From assembly GCA_017623655.1 (NCBI GenBank), contig JAGAON010000007.1, positions 274,616 through 338,615 of the forward strand: 64,000 bases of DNA. The letters run 5' to 3'. Source of the stretch: Prevotella sp. Its GTDB lineage: Bacteria; Bacteroidota; Bacteroidia; Bacteroidales; Bacteroidaceae. How positions within the stretch are numbered: the stretch's first letter is position 1; each line of letters starts with the position of its first letter. This document shows positions 25,826-34,003 of this stretch, one piece after another. The notes under the pieces were generated by a model. The model saw only the letters and a program-made list of their open reading frames with translations, was not told where the DNA came from and ran no database searches. The position numbers were made by a program, and so were the translations under genes.

Positions 25826-27157
25826 TCACACTACCTCTCCGAAGAGCGTGGCCGAGGTGCTTCCCGTTATGCGCACCCTTACGGTGTCGCCTATGTAGTG
25901 GTCACCCTTGTCGAACACCACCATCTTGTTCTGCGAGGTGCGTCCGCAGAGCTGCTCACGGCTGCGCTTGCTGAAATTCTCCACCAGCACGTCAAACTCC
26001 TTGCCCTCGTCCATACGGTAGTTGGCGGCGGACAGTTCCGTCTGCAACTGTATCATCTCGTTCAGGCGGCGTATCTTCACCTCCTCCGGCACATCGTCCG
26101 GCAGGTGCTTTGAGGCGTATGTACCCGGCCGCTCGCTGTACTTGAACATGAACGCGCTTGCATATCCCACTTCCTTCATCAGCGACAGCGACATCCGGTG
26201 GTCCTCCTCCGTCTCCGAGTGGTAGCCCACGAAGATGTCGGTGGTTATGGCGCAGTCGGGAATGATGCGCCTTATGGCCTCCACACGCCCCATGTACCAC
26301 TCGCGGGTGTAGCGGCGGTTCATCAGTTGCAGTATCCTGTCCGAGCCGGACTGCACCGGCAGGTGTATGTGGCGGCACAGATTCGGATGGCGGGCAATGG
26401 TCTCCAGCGTCTCGTCGCTCATGTCCTTCGGGTGCGAGGTGGTGAACCTCACCCTCATCTGCGGCACTTCCTCGGCCACCATGCGCAGCAGTTCGGGGAA
26501 CGTCACGACGGCGTTTCCCTCTCCCGTCACGCACCGGTAGCTGTTCACATTCTGCCCGAGCAGCGTCACCTCCTTATAGTTTCTCTCCGCAAGGTCACGC
26601 ACCTCACGCAGTATGCTCTCCACATCCCGCGAGCGTTCCCTGCCCCTTGTGTATGGCACTATGCAGTAATGGCAGAAGTTGTTGCAGCCACGCATGATGC
26701 TGACGAACCCCGAAAGGCGCGCGCCATGGCTGCGCCGCGGCATCACGTCACGGTAAGTCTCGGTGGTGGAGAGGTCGGTGTCTATCGCCTTCTGCCCCAT
26801 CTCGCACTGGGCGATGAGGCCGGGCAGGGAGAGATAGGCGTCCGGTCCCGCCACGAGGTCGGCGTGATGCTTGTCCAGCAGCTCCCCCTTCACGCGCTCG
26901 GCCATGCAGCCTAATACGCCGATGATGCGCCGTCCGCACAGTCCGCGCTTCACGTTCTCGGCGTGAAGAGCCTCCAGACGGTGGAGAATCTTGTTCTCCG
27001 CATTCTCCCTTACGGAGCAGGTGTTGAGGAAAACGGCGTCCGCCGTGTCTATGTCATCACCGGGTTCGTAGCCCGCCATCTGCATGATTGCGGCCACAAC
27101 CTCCGAGTCCGCCACGTTCATCTGGCATCCGTATGTCTCTATAAACAGTTTCTTCAT
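25826..27157 (-). CDS. miaB: tRNA-2-methylthio-N6-dimethylallyladenosine synthase MiaB
   Basis: 443 aa, full length. Radical-SAM methylthiotransferase that thiomethylates i6A37 of tRNAs reading UNN codons. N-terminal UPF0004 domain with ETYGCQMNVADSE, NTCSVRENAE and GCMAE supplies three cluster cysteines. The radical-SAM core has CNNFCHYCIVPYTRGRERSR, with the CxxxCxxC motif. SEIRDLxxxGYKEVTLLGQNVNSY-like text (LAERNYKEVTLLGQNVNSY), HLPVQSGSD and MNRRYTREWY follow. The C-terminal TRAM domain (EGKEFDVLVENFSKRSREQL onward) binds tRNA. Its start codon overlaps the stop of the upstream phosphatase gene by four bases, so they are co-transcribed. Confidence 0.97.
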   Translation of the reverse strand: MKKLFIETYGCQMNVADSEVVAAIMQMAGYEPGDDIDTADAVFLNTCSVRENAENKILHRLEALHAENVKRGLCGRRIIGVLGCMAERVKGELLDKHHADLVAGPDAYLSLPGLIAQCEMGQKAIDTDLSTTETYRDVMPRRSHGARLSGFVSIMRGCNNFCHYCIVPYTRGRERSRDVESILREVRDLAERNYKEVTLLGQNVNSYRCVTGEGNAVVTFPELLRMVAEEVPQMRVRFTTSHPKDMSDETLETIARHPNLCRHIHLPVQSGSDRILQLMNRRYTREWYMGRVEAIRRIIPDCAITTDIFVGYHSETEEDHRMSLSLMKEVGYASAFMFKYSERPGTYASKHLPDDVPEEVKIRRLNEMIQLQTELSAANYRMDEGKEFDVLVENFSKRSREQLCGRTSQNKMVVFDKGDHYIGDTVRVRITGSTSATLFGEVV

Positions 27158-28455
27158 TCCTTGTAATCACTCAGTTTCTTCATATAATACTCCCTCACGT
27201 CCGCCCATTTGTAGTAAGGTCCGGTGACAGGGCTGAGGGATTGCGGCAGAGTGGCCTCCTCCTCGTTCAGCAACACCTTCACCAGCGGGTCGCGGTCGGC
27301 GGCATTGCGGCGGTAGAACACGAACTGCACGTTGCTTGCCATCATGAAAATCTTATAGTCGCGCCAGCCGTTTTTCTCTATGTCGGCAAGGTCACGGTAC
27401 TGCGTTCCGTAGCCGTTGAGGTCGAGAAGGCACACCAAGGGCAGCACGCACACCTCGTGGCCGTAGCGCAAGGTGGCGCCGGGCACGGGCAGGGCAAGTG
27501 CGGAATCCGCCTCTTCCACTATCTTTCTCAGCAGGTTGCGCTGCGAATAGACCTGCGTTCCGCCGTTGAGCGGCGAGGGGCCGAAAGTGATGTACCAGTT
27601 GGCATTGCGCACAAGCCAGATGTTGTAGAGCTCTTCAAAGGTGAAGAAGTCATACAGCGACAGGCTGTGCCGCAGCTCCGTGCTCTGCATATCGGAGCAG
27701 ATTTTCCATATCTCGTCCACATAGAACTGCTTGGGACGCTTCACGTTGTCCCGCCAGTAGTTCTCATCCTTGAAGATACGGTTCATGAACGGCACCCAGT
27801 CCAGGTGCTGTCTCTCGAACTCCATGTACGCTTTCTGCGCCTCGGAACCGTCCGGCATCTTCTGCGCCGACAGTTTTTTGTCGTCGAAATGGATGTATCT
27901 CATGTCGCCTTTCGAGGCGTCCAGCCTGAACGTGAGGTTGGGATTGCGGCTTTGCAGGGCCAGAAGGGCGTTGCTCATGGACAGTATGCAGCGCACCACC
28001 ACCGAGCTGTTGGCCTTGATGCAGGTGCTGCCGCCGAACACGGCGGGGAACCTGTCGTACATCCGCAAGGCTATGTCATGGTGCTGCTGCGCGCCGAGCA
28101 GCGTCAGTTCCTCTATGTGTCCCGCCGCGTCATCCTTCACTTTGCGCAGTATCTCCATCAGTTTCCGCCCCTTTTCCGTCAGCATCCCGGCGTCGTCAGC
28201 CGTCTTCAGCACGGAATACGGACGGGAATACGCCTTCTCGCCGATGAGGTAACGGGAGCCGTGGCGGCCGTAATGGCTGATATAGCACGCCTCGTAACCC
28301 TCTGGAGCCGCCGTAAGAGGCTTCTGCGGGGCGCGGTACGCCACGTAATTGTCGCCCGACAGGGTTATGTCGCGCCTGAAATCGTCCATCGCCGTCTGCG
28401 CGTTAAGGCACAGACTGCATAACAGGATGAGGAGGGAGGTAAGTTGTCTGGTCAT
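27154..28455 (-). CDS. secreted histidine acid phosphatase, MINPP/phytase-like
   Basis: About 433 aa with signal peptide MTRQLTSLLILLCSLCLNAQ. The catalytic RHGSR (His about residue 65) lies in YISHYGRHGSRYL. The proton-donor pair HE (His about 333) lies in LRYGHEVCVLPLV. This is the two-part signature of branch-2 histidine phosphatases. Bacteroidota relatives include inositol polyphosphate phosphatases (MINPP-like), which release phosphate from phytate; that substrate is inferred, not shown. The frame is open to 28563 but would overlap the antitoxin gene, so the ATG at 28455, which gives the signal peptide, is chosen. Stop overlaps the miaB start. Confidence 0.87.
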   Translation of the reverse strand: MTRQLTSLLILLCSLCLNAQTAMDDFRRDITLSGDNYVAYRAPQKPLTAAPEGYEACYISHYGRHGSRYLIGEKAYSRPYSVLKTADDAGMLTEKGRKLMEILRKVKDDAAGHIEELTLLGAQQHHDIALRMYDRFPAVFGGSTCIKANSSVVVRCILSMSNALLALQSRNPNLTFRLDASKGDMRYIHFDDKKLSAQKMPDGSEAQKAYMEFERQHLDWVPFMNRIFKDENYWRDNVKRPKQFYVDEIWKICSDMQSTELRHSLSLYDFFTFEELYNIWLVRNANWYITFGPSPLNGGTQVYSQRNLLRKIVEEADSALALPVPGATLRYGHEVCVLPLVCLLDLNGYGTQYRDLADIEKNGWRDYKIFMMASNVQFVFYRRNAADRDPLVKVLLNEEEATLPQSLSPVTGPYYKWADVREYYMKKLSDYKE

Positions 28456-28498
28456 GGATGTTAAGTTTATTGTATGGCAATGATATGGTGAATGTTTC

Positions 28499-28810
28499 TC
28501 AGGCCATTGCAACGTCAAGCCTGATGCCAAGCGCATTGCACACTTTTGAGAGCAAGGAGACACTGCCGCCGTTACCGTTTTCCAAGCGTGTGAGCTGTGA
28601 TCGGCGCACGCCTACACGCTCTGCAAGCTGGCTGGCGGTAATACATTGCGCCTCACGTTCCTTGCGCAGCTTTTCGCCAAGGCGGTATTCGTCAATCTTT
28701 GCCTTGGCTTCTTTCTCGAAAAGGGTACGCTCCGGTGTGCCCTCTTCTCCTATTTGCTCGTCCAATACCTCCTCAAAGGTGTAGAACTTCATATCTCCTA
28801 TCTTCTCCAT
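28499..28810 (-). CDS. higA: HigA-type XRE-family antitoxin
   Basis: 103 aa. The N-terminal half is acidic and probably toxin-binding. The C-terminal half is a Cro/C1 helix-turn-helix: ITASQLAERVGVRRSQLTRL, then ENGNGGSVSLLSKVCNALGI, ending RLDVAMA. It is preceded by the toxin gene with a 2-nt gap (toxin first, the HigBA order). It would neutralise the toxin and repress the shared promoter. Confidence 0.88.
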   Translation of the reverse strand: MEKIGDMKFYTFEEVLDEQIGEEGTPERTLFEKEAKAKIDEYRLGEKLRKEREAQCITASQLAERVGVRRSQLTRLENGNGGSVSLLSKVCNALGIRLDVAMA

Positions 28811-28812
28811 GG

Positions 28813-29151
28813 CTAATGTTTTTTCTTGTATTCAAAATATTTCCTCATTATAGCCTCAGCCTTGGCTATCTCTTTTTGTGGTGTCTTCTTGATGATGCCG
28901 TGGGTGGCAACCACGAGCGTATCGGTGTCAGTGTCCCAAAAGGCGAATAGCCGATATGCCATTTTGTTATACAGAGTCCGGAACTCCCAGATGTCTGTAT
29001 TGTCCAGTTTCTTGAACAGTTCCTTGTTCCTTTCTCCACCGGCAACCCTGTATATGTTGTGATATATCTTCCTTGAAGCCTGTTGCGGCAAGCCTTCAAC
29101 AAACTGCCTTGCTTCTTCTGACATTATCAGCCGGAACGTGCCTTTATCCAT
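28813..29151 (-). CDS. higB: HigB-type (RelE superfamily, Gp49-like) toxin
   Basis: 112 aa, basic C-terminus. Pattern typical of phage Gp49-like/HigB mRNA interferases: FRLIMSEEARQFVEGLPQQA, then LKKLxxTDIWEFRTLYNKMAYRLFAF (here KKLDNTDIWEFRTLYNKMAY), then DTLVVATHGIIKKTPQKE and IAKAEAIMRKYF. These toxins cut mRNA at the ribosome. First gene of the pair; the start ATG at 29151 is well placed after three promoter-like boxes. Looks intact. Confidence 0.87.
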   Translation of the reverse strand: MDKGTFRLIMSEEARQFVEGLPQQASRKIYHNIYRVAGGERNKELFKKLDNTDIWEFRTLYNKMAYRLFAFWDTDTDTLVVATHGIIKKTPQKEIAKAEAIMRKYFEYKKKH

Positions 29152-29159
29152 TTCACTTG

Positions 29160-29200
29160 CAAATGTACGGTTATTCTTTGTGCAAAAGTACGCAAAAGTA
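29160..29200 (-). promoter_or_regulatory. promoter/operator of the higBA pair
   Basis: Minus strand TACATTTG (29167-29160) fits the -7 box. Two further boxes TACTTTTG at 29190-29183 and 29200-29193 form a 10-bp tandem direct repeat (GCAAAAGTAC on the plus strand), a plausible HigA operator or alternative promoter. Confidence 0.55.
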
Positions 29201-29241
29201 TTGGAATGGCAAAATTATCCGTACAAAAAACACCCGCCACC

Positions 29242-29272
29242 TTGGCCATTCCGAAAAAAAACGTTACTTTTG
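29242..29272 (+). promoter_or_regulatory. promoter of the M15 peptidase gene
   Basis: TTGG (29242-29245), 19 nt, TACTTTTG (29265-29272). The ATG at 29280 is only seven bases after the -7 box, so the transcript should be leaderless or nearly so. Confidence 0.6.
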
Positions 29273-29279
29273 CAACGTT

Positions 29280-29963
29280 ATGATTCGACTTATATATACC
29301 TTATTATATATGCTCCTCACGCTGCCGTCCATGGCGCAGAAGGCCGGCGACGTGCTGCCCGAATGCCGCACGGAGGCCGAGGCGCGACAGCGTGCCGCAC
29401 GTTATTTCACCGGCGAAGAGATACCCGACGAGGTATTCCGGCGCATGAGGGGCAAGTCGTTTCCGGCTGGTTGCACCGTGAAACGCAGCGACCTGCGCTA
29501 CCTCTGTATGCTGCACCGCAACAGGGAGGGGCGCACACAGGTGGGGGAGATGGTCTGCAACAAGGCCATCGCCGGCGACCTGCTCCGCATTTTCCGCCGT
29601 TTGTATGAGGAGGGCTACCGCATCGAGCGCATGATGCTCATCGACGACTACGGCGCTGACGACGAACGGTCCATGGCGGCGAACAATACCTCATGCTTTA
29701 ACTTCCGCCTTGTCACCGGTTCCCGCACCCGTGTGTCGAAACACGGCATGGGCATGGCGGTAGATATAAACCCGCTTTACAACCCGTACGTCAAGGGGAA
29801 GGTCGTGAGACCGGCCGCCTCACGGCCATACGCACGCGACCGCGGCAAGGTGCCGATGGCCATACAGCGGGGCGACGTGTGCCACCGGCTTTTCACACGG
29901 CATGGCTTTTCATGGGGCGGAGCGTGGAGAAGCCTGAAAGACTACCAGCATTTCGAGAAGTGA
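29280..29963 (+). CDS. secreted M15-family (VanY/D,D-carboxypeptidase-like) metallopeptidase
   Basis: 227 aa with signal peptide MIRLIYTLLYMLLTLPSMAQ. The zinc site is seen in SKHGMGMAVDINPLYNPY (His and Asp ligands) and in the C-terminal DYQHFEK (His ligand), the standard M15 layout. RMMLIDDYGADDERSMAANN and CFNFRLVTGSRTRVSKHG match the D-Ala-D-Ala carboxypeptidase-like subfamily found across Bacteroidales. It probably trims peptidoglycan peptides in the periplasm. A longer frame to 29073 is open, but it lies in the higB gene and promoter; the ATG at 29280 follows the promoter directly. Confidence 0.88.
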   Translation: MIRLIYTLLYMLLTLPSMAQKAGDVLPECRTEAEARQRAARYFTGEEIPDEVFRRMRGKSFPAGCTVKRSDLRYLCMLHRNREGRTQVGEMVCNKAIAGDLLRIFRRLYEEGYRIERMMLIDDYGADDERSMAANNTSCFNFRLVTGSRTRVSKHGMGMAVDINPLYNPYVKGKVVRPAASRPYARDRGKVPMAIQRGDVCHRLFTRHGFSWGGAWRSLKDYQHFEK

Positions 29964-29981
29964 GAGAACAGCAACCGCCCT

Positions 29982-30008
29982 TGTAGGGACGCACCTTGGT
30001 GCGTCCGA
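29982..30008. repeat. GGACGCACC palindrome
   Basis: TAGGGACGCACCTTGGTGCG with the closing TCC, 19 nt after the M15 stop; single copy. Confidence 0.8.
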
Positions 30009-30032
30009 AATCACAGAATTTGCATAGAAAAA

Positions 30033-30345
30033 GCCCTGAAAGGGCGGAATAACACAGCACAGGGTGTAAACCCTGTGAATTGATTGCGTATGGAGAAAAA
30101 GGTATTGGCACCCCGAAGCCGGCAGGCGAGGAGCACTATGTGCGACGAGGGGTGAAGCGTCCGCATTCCGTTCACGACAATCCTTACCGTTTGCAGGGCA
30201 TTTACTGCTATCCGTTTTTGTTTTCACCCCTCGCTGCCCTGCGGGCATCTCGCCTGCCGGCTTCGGGGTGCCAATGGCATTTTATGGTCGCAATGTGTTA
30301 CACAGGGTTTACACCCTGTGCTGTGTTATTCCGCCCTTTCAGGGC
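30033..30345. repeat. 313-bp foldback element, copy 1
   Basis: The first 45 bases (GCCCTGAAAGGGCGGAATAA, CACAGCACAGGGTG, TAAACCCTGTG) are repeated exactly in inverse at the right end. A second identical block, CACCCCGAAGCCGGCAGGC followed by GAG, and GCGAGGGGTGAA form inner arms around a central core of about 60 bp containing CATTCCGTTCACGA. Within each arm, GCCCTGAAAGGGC and CACAGGGTGTAAACCCTGTG are hairpins themselves. No coding potential. Confidence 0.9.
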
Positions 30346-30380
30346 TGTGCTTTTACGCTCTATTAACTAACGTATTACAA

Positions 30381-30582
30381 ACGGGTGCTGATTACCTTGC
30401 GAAAGAGGCCTGATTACACTGCAATCAGCACCTGTTTACAGGGTAATCAGCACCCTTTTGCAAATCCACCGGTTATGACTTATGCGCCGTTATTGTAGAG
30501 ACGATGTACCACATCGTCTCCGCAACCGCACCGCGTTACATTATTTACTGATACGATGTGGTACATCGTCTCTACAATAACG
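30381..30582. repeat. GTGCTGATTAC array plus GAGACGATG pair
   Basis: 30381-30459: half-units in both directions (GGGTGCTGATTACC, CCTGATTACACTGCAATCAG, GGTAATCAGCACCC). 30492-30519 and 30553-30582: two GAGACGATGTACCACATCG-type hairpins in inverse orientation. No gene in this gap. Confidence 0.8.
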
Positions 30583-30663
30583 GCGGCAACACGTCTGAAA
30601 AAACGCTTTCCATCCTTTTCCCGTTGCCGACGGTGACGCACCGGAATCTTTCTTTTCCTTTTA

Positions 30664-30695
30664 TTTGGCGGTATGGAATTTATTGCATAACTTTG
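30664..30695 (+). promoter_or_regulatory. promoter of the esterase gene
   Basis: Perfect Bacteroidota promoter: TTTG (30664-30667), 20 nt, TAACTTTG (30688-30695). The leader to the ATG is about 30 nt. Confidence 0.8.
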
Positions 30696-30728
30696 CATAC
30701 AGAAAACCACTTACTAACTATAACTGAC

Positions 30729-32150
30729 ATGAAGAAAACCTTATCTCTCATCATTATCGCCGCGCTGGCACTGTCGGCGGCGGCACAGAGCACCGCGCGC
30801 AAATTCGTATTGAAAAACTCCGAAGACGGCAAGTCGGAGCTGACCGTATATCTCCCCACCCCCGAAGCGGCTTCACGGGCCAACGGAATGGCGGTGGTTG
30901 ACTGCCCCGGAGGCGGGTACAGCCACCTGTCCATGCAGAACGAGGGGCACGACTGGGCGGAGTTTTTCAACGCCAAGGGCATCGCATACGTGGTGTTGCA
31001 GTACCGTATGCCCCACGGTGACCGCAACATCCCGCTCTCTGACGCGTACAACGCCATGCGCACCGTGCGCGACTCCGCCGCCGTGTGGCACGTGAACCCG
31101 CGCGCCGTGGGCATCATGGGATTCTCGGCGGGCGGACATCTGGCGTCAAGCGTATCGACACACGCCCCCTATGAGGCACGCCCCGACTTCAGCATACTGT
31201 TCTATCCCGTGGTGTCGATGGTGGAGAGAGACACGCACAAAGGCTCGGTAAGGGGATTCTTGGGTGACAATTACGGCGACAAGGGGCTGCAACGGGAGTG
31301 GTCAAACTTCAATGCCGTGCGCCGGCACATAACTCCTCCCGCCATAATACTGCTGGCCAACGACGACCGTGCGGTGCCGCCGGTGACGAACGGAGTGGCG
31401 TATTACAGCGCCATGCGCCGTGCGGGAAACCTTTGCGAGATGCACATCTACCCCACAGGCGGCCACGGCTTCGGCTTCAAGGCGTCATACAAGTACCACG
31501 ACCGTATGCTGGCCGACCTCTCGCAGTGGCTTAAAGACGTGCCCCTGCCGGCCGAAAAGGACGTGAAGGTGGCGTGCATCGGAAACAGCATAACCGACGG
31601 CCACGGCATAGACATGGCCGGGAGCCTGTCCTATCCCGCCCTGTTGCGCAAGCGTCTCGGCAGGGGTTACGAGGTAAAGAACTTCGGAGTGAGCAGCAGG
31701 ACGATGTGCTCCGCCGGCGACAAGCCGTATATCCGGGAGCAGGCATGGCGTGACGCCAAGGCGTACAACCCCGACATAGTGGTCATCAAGCTCGGGACCA
31801 ACGACACGAAGCCGCAGAACCGCGACGTGGCAGTGCGTGACTTCGCGAAGGACTGTCAGGCGATGATAGACACATTGAAGGCTCTGCCGTCGAAGCCGAG
31901 GATTTATCTCTGCACGCCTATACCCGCGTTCAAGGACACATGGGGCATCAGCGACTCGGTGATAGTGAGCCTTGAGATTCCCGCCATACAGAAACTGGCG
32001 AAGAAAAACAAGTTGAAAGTGATAGACCTGCATACGCTTTTCGCCGATCAGGCGAAGAATATGCTCAACGACGGCATACACCCCAATGACAAGGGCGCCG
32101 CCCGTCTGGCGGAAATCGTGGCGGAGGCGTTGAAGGAAGAGAAGAAGTAA
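30729..32150 (+). CDS. two-domain secreted carbohydrate esterase (alpha/beta hydrolase + SGNH)
   Basis: About 473 aa with signal peptide MKKTLSLIIIAALALSAAAQ. The N-terminal alpha/beta-hydrolase (about 20-270) has VVDCPGGGYSHLS as oxyanion loop, nucleophile in MGFSAGGHLASS, an acid in LANDDRAVPP and His in YPTGGHGFG, as in acetylxylan esterase-like proteins. The C-terminal SGNH/GDSL-type domain (about 280-473) has block I VACIGNSITDG, block III KLGTNDTKP and block V DGIHPNDKGA. Both domains keep their catalytic residues. The likely job is removal of acetyl groups from plant polysaccharides in the periplasm or at the surface. The start is the ATG after a canonical promoter; upstream in-frame codons translate repeats. 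Confidence 0.88.
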   Translation: MKKTLSLIIIAALALSAAAQSTARKFVLKNSEDGKSELTVYLPTPEAASRANGMAVVDCPGGGYSHLSMQNEGHDWAEFFNAKGIAYVVLQYRMPHGDRNIPLSDAYNAMRTVRDSAAVWHVNPRAVGIMGFSAGGHLASSVSTHAPYEARPDFSILFYPVVSMVERDTHKGSVRGFLGDNYGDKGLQREWSNFNAVRRHITPPAIILLANDDRAVPPVTNGVAYYSAMRRAGNLCEMHIYPTGGHGFGFKASYKYHDRMLADLSQWLKDVPLPAEKDVKVACIGNSITDGHGIDMAGSLSYPALLRKRLGRGYEVKNFGVSSRTMCSAGDKPYIREQAWRDAKAYNPDIVVIKLGTNDTKPQNRDVAVRDFAKDCQAMIDTLKALPSKPRIYLCTPIPAFKDTWGISDSVIVSLEIPAIQKLAKKNKLKVIDLHTLFADQAKNMLNDGIHPNDKGAARLAEIVAEALKEEKK

Positions 32151-32190
32151 ACAAGGCAGGAACCGCCCCGAAAGGACGATATTTATACGA

Positions 32191-32290
32191 AATTTGTAGA
32201 GACGATGAGCCTCATCGTCTCAATGCCGTTTGCCTTTCCGGTGATTACCATATTCTGGTGCTGAGACGATGTGATACATCGTCTCTACAA
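32191..32290. repeat. paired GAGACGATG element
   Basis: TTTGTAGAGACGATGAGCCT hairpin, spacer of about 40 bp with TTTGCCTTTCCGGTGATTAC, then GAGACGATGTGATACATCG and TCTCTACAA. Inverted arrangement relative to the copy at 1783. Confidence 0.85.
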
Positions 32291-32339
32291 GCGGGTGCGA
32301 TGTCTTGAAACGAACATGTACCAATTATAAAGCAAGAAA

Positions 32340-32652
32340 GCCCTGAAAGGGCGACAGAACACAGCACAGGGTGTTAACCCTGTGAATTGATTGCGTATGA
32401 AGAAAAAGGTATCGGCACCCCGAAGCCGGCAGGCGAGGAGCACGGAGTGCGACGAGGGGTGATACATCCGCATTCCGTTCACGATGATTCTTGCCGCTTG
32501 CCGCACATTTACCGTTATTCGTTTTTGTTTTCACCCCTCGTCGCACTCCGTGCTCCTCGCCTACCGGCTTCGGGGTTCTAATAGTATTGTAGGGTCGCAA
32601 CGTGTTACACAGGGCTTACACCCTGTGCTGTATTATTCCGCCCTTTCAGGGC
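32340..32652. repeat. 313-bp foldback element, copy 2
   Basis: Same length and order as the element at 30033: GCCCTGAAAGGGCGACAGAA, CACAGGGTGTTAACCCTGTG, ATTGATTGCGTATG, CACCCCGAAGCCGGCAGGCG, CGACGAGGGGTGA, a core with CATTCCGTTCACGATGATTC, then the inverted arm. The core is shared with copy 1, so the two are recent relatives 2.3 kb apart, flanking the esterase gene. Confidence 0.9.
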
Positions 32653-32698
32653 TTTTGATTTGTTGTGAATTGCATATAAAACCGATACATGCGCGAAA

Positions 32699-32890
32699 TT
32701 TGTAGAGACGATGAACCTCATCGTCTCAATACCATTTGCCTTTCCGGCGATTACCATATTCTGGTGCTGAGACGATGTGGTACATCGTCTCTACAAGCGG
32801 GTGCAGGGGCTAAAAACAAACAGGTGCTGATTACAGTGTAATCAGCACCTAATCACACTGCAATCAGCACCTGTTTGCAAGGTAATCAGC
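32699..32890. repeat. paired GAGACGATG element and GTGCTGATTAC hairpins
   Basis: 32699-32797 is a close copy of the element at 32191. 32817-32890: CAGGTGCTGATTACAGTGTA paired with ATCAGCACCT, then two inverted half-units. It lies between the convergent esterase and xerD genes and may terminate both. Confidence 0.8.
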
Positions 32891-32918
32891 GGCAAATTAC
32901 CGGCATGACGGTTATCGG

Positions 32919-33872
32919 TCACTCCATGAGCCGCATATTTCTCGGATGGTGCTCCAGCACTTCACGGCGCAAGGTGGACATATCTATGTGGGTGTAAATC
33001 TGCGTGGTGCCTATCTTCTCGTGCCCCAGCATGGCCTGTATGGCACGCAGCGATGCGCCGCTTTCCAGCAGTGCGGTGGCGAAGGAATGGCGCAGCGTAT
33101 GGGGAGAGATGGTCTTTTTGATGCCCGCCTCCGCCGCAAGGCGTTTTATCATTATCAGTATCATGGTGCGGGTGAGATGCGCCCCACGGCGGTTGAGGAA
33201 CGCATAGTCCTCCTCGCCGGGCTTGATGTTCATCCGCCGGCGGTCGTCATACCACAGGTGCAGTTCCTTTATGGCGACGGGGGAGATGGGCACAAGGCGT
33301 TCCTTAGCCCCCTTGCCCGTCACCCTCACGAAGCCTTCCTCCTCGTATATCTGCGACAGGGGCAGCGTTACGAGCTCTGACACGCGCAGACCGCATGAGA
33401 AAAGCACCTCGATGATGGCGCGGTTGCGGTGTCCCTCCCACTTGGTGAGGTCTATTTTGTCTTTAAGCATATCGACCTCGGCGGTTGTAAGCACCTCCGG
33501 CAGGTGTTTGTCCTGTATCGGTGACTCCAACAATTCGGAGGGGTCTTGCTCCACATAGCCGTCGAGTTCAAGGAAATGGTAGAACGCCCTCACGCCGCAC
33601 AGAATCCGGGCGTGTGTGGATGACGCTATGCCGAGGTCGTGAAGGGAGGCGGAAAATGTCTCCAAGTCGCTGAGTTCAAGGTGCATGGGGCTTTTGTTCT
33701 CTTCCCCGCACCACGCCAACAGCCTGCCGACGTCGTGCATATAGGCTTCGAGCGTGTGGGGCGAAAGGCCGCGCAACAGGCGCAGGTGGCGGCGGAAGGC
33801 GGACAGAACTCCGCCCAGCCCCCCAGCAGCCCCTCCCCTCGTGGAGGGAGATGTATGTGGCATTGTGGACAT
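32919..33872 (-). CDS. xerD: tyrosine recombinase XerD/XerC
   Basis: 317 aa. N-terminal SAM-like domain (LSAFRRHLRLLRGLSPHTLE, AYMHDVGRLLAW). The catalytic domain has Arg in SCGLRVSELV, Lys in VTGKGAKERLVP, HxxR in SPHTLRHSFATALLESGASL, His in LGHEKIGTTQIYTHI and the nucleophilic Tyr in IYTHID. XerC/D resolves chromosome dimers at dif. Length and motifs fit the cellular recombinase rather than a phage integrase. The first about 20 residues (MSTMPHTSPSTRGGAAGGLG) are unlike XerD and translate the GC-rich intergenic repeat at 33829-33850. No start lies between them and the conserved domain, so the repeat appears to be translated. Confidence 0.92.
   Translation of the reverse strand: MSTMPHTSPSTRGGAAGGLGGVLSAFRRHLRLLRGLSPHTLEAYMHDVGRLLAWCGEENKSPMHLELSDLETFSASLHDLGIASSTHARILCGVRAFYHFLELDGYVEQDPSELLESPIQDKHLPEVLTTAEVDMLKDKIDLTKWEGHRNRAIIEVLFSCGLRVSELVTLPLSQIYEEEGFVRVTGKGAKERLVPISPVAIKELHLWYDDRRRMNIKPGEEDYAFLNRRGAHLTRTMILIMIKRLAAEAGIKKTISPHTLRHSFATALLESGASLRAIQAMLGHEKIGTTQIYTHIDMSTLRREVLEHHPRNMRLME
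33829..33850. repeat. GC-rich CCCCTCGTGGAGGG element inside the 5' end of xerD
   Basis: GCCCCTCCCCTCGTGGAGGG is a member of the CTCCCCGAGGGGAG family that punctuates 33.8-46.3 kb. Here it falls within the coding frame. Confidence 0.75.
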
Positions 33873-34003
33873 TTTTGTTTGTTACATTATCTTTATAGCG
33901 TACAGTTCATCGCCTTGCCCGCCCTCATCCACGGGCGGAGAAGGGCGGTAAAACACAAGGATGAGGGCTGAACACACTTACTTCTTGGCAGGAGCAGCAC
34001 TAT

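Noticed and set aside
27241-28422. 393-aa frame antisense to the histidine phosphatase
   Set aside because: Shadow frame produced by GC-rich codon use; no motif, and the sense strand has a clear enzyme with catalytic residues.
32919-33872. Phage or conjugative-element integrase
   Set aside because: Length and motifs match cellular XerD and no other mobile-element genes or attachment sites are nearby.
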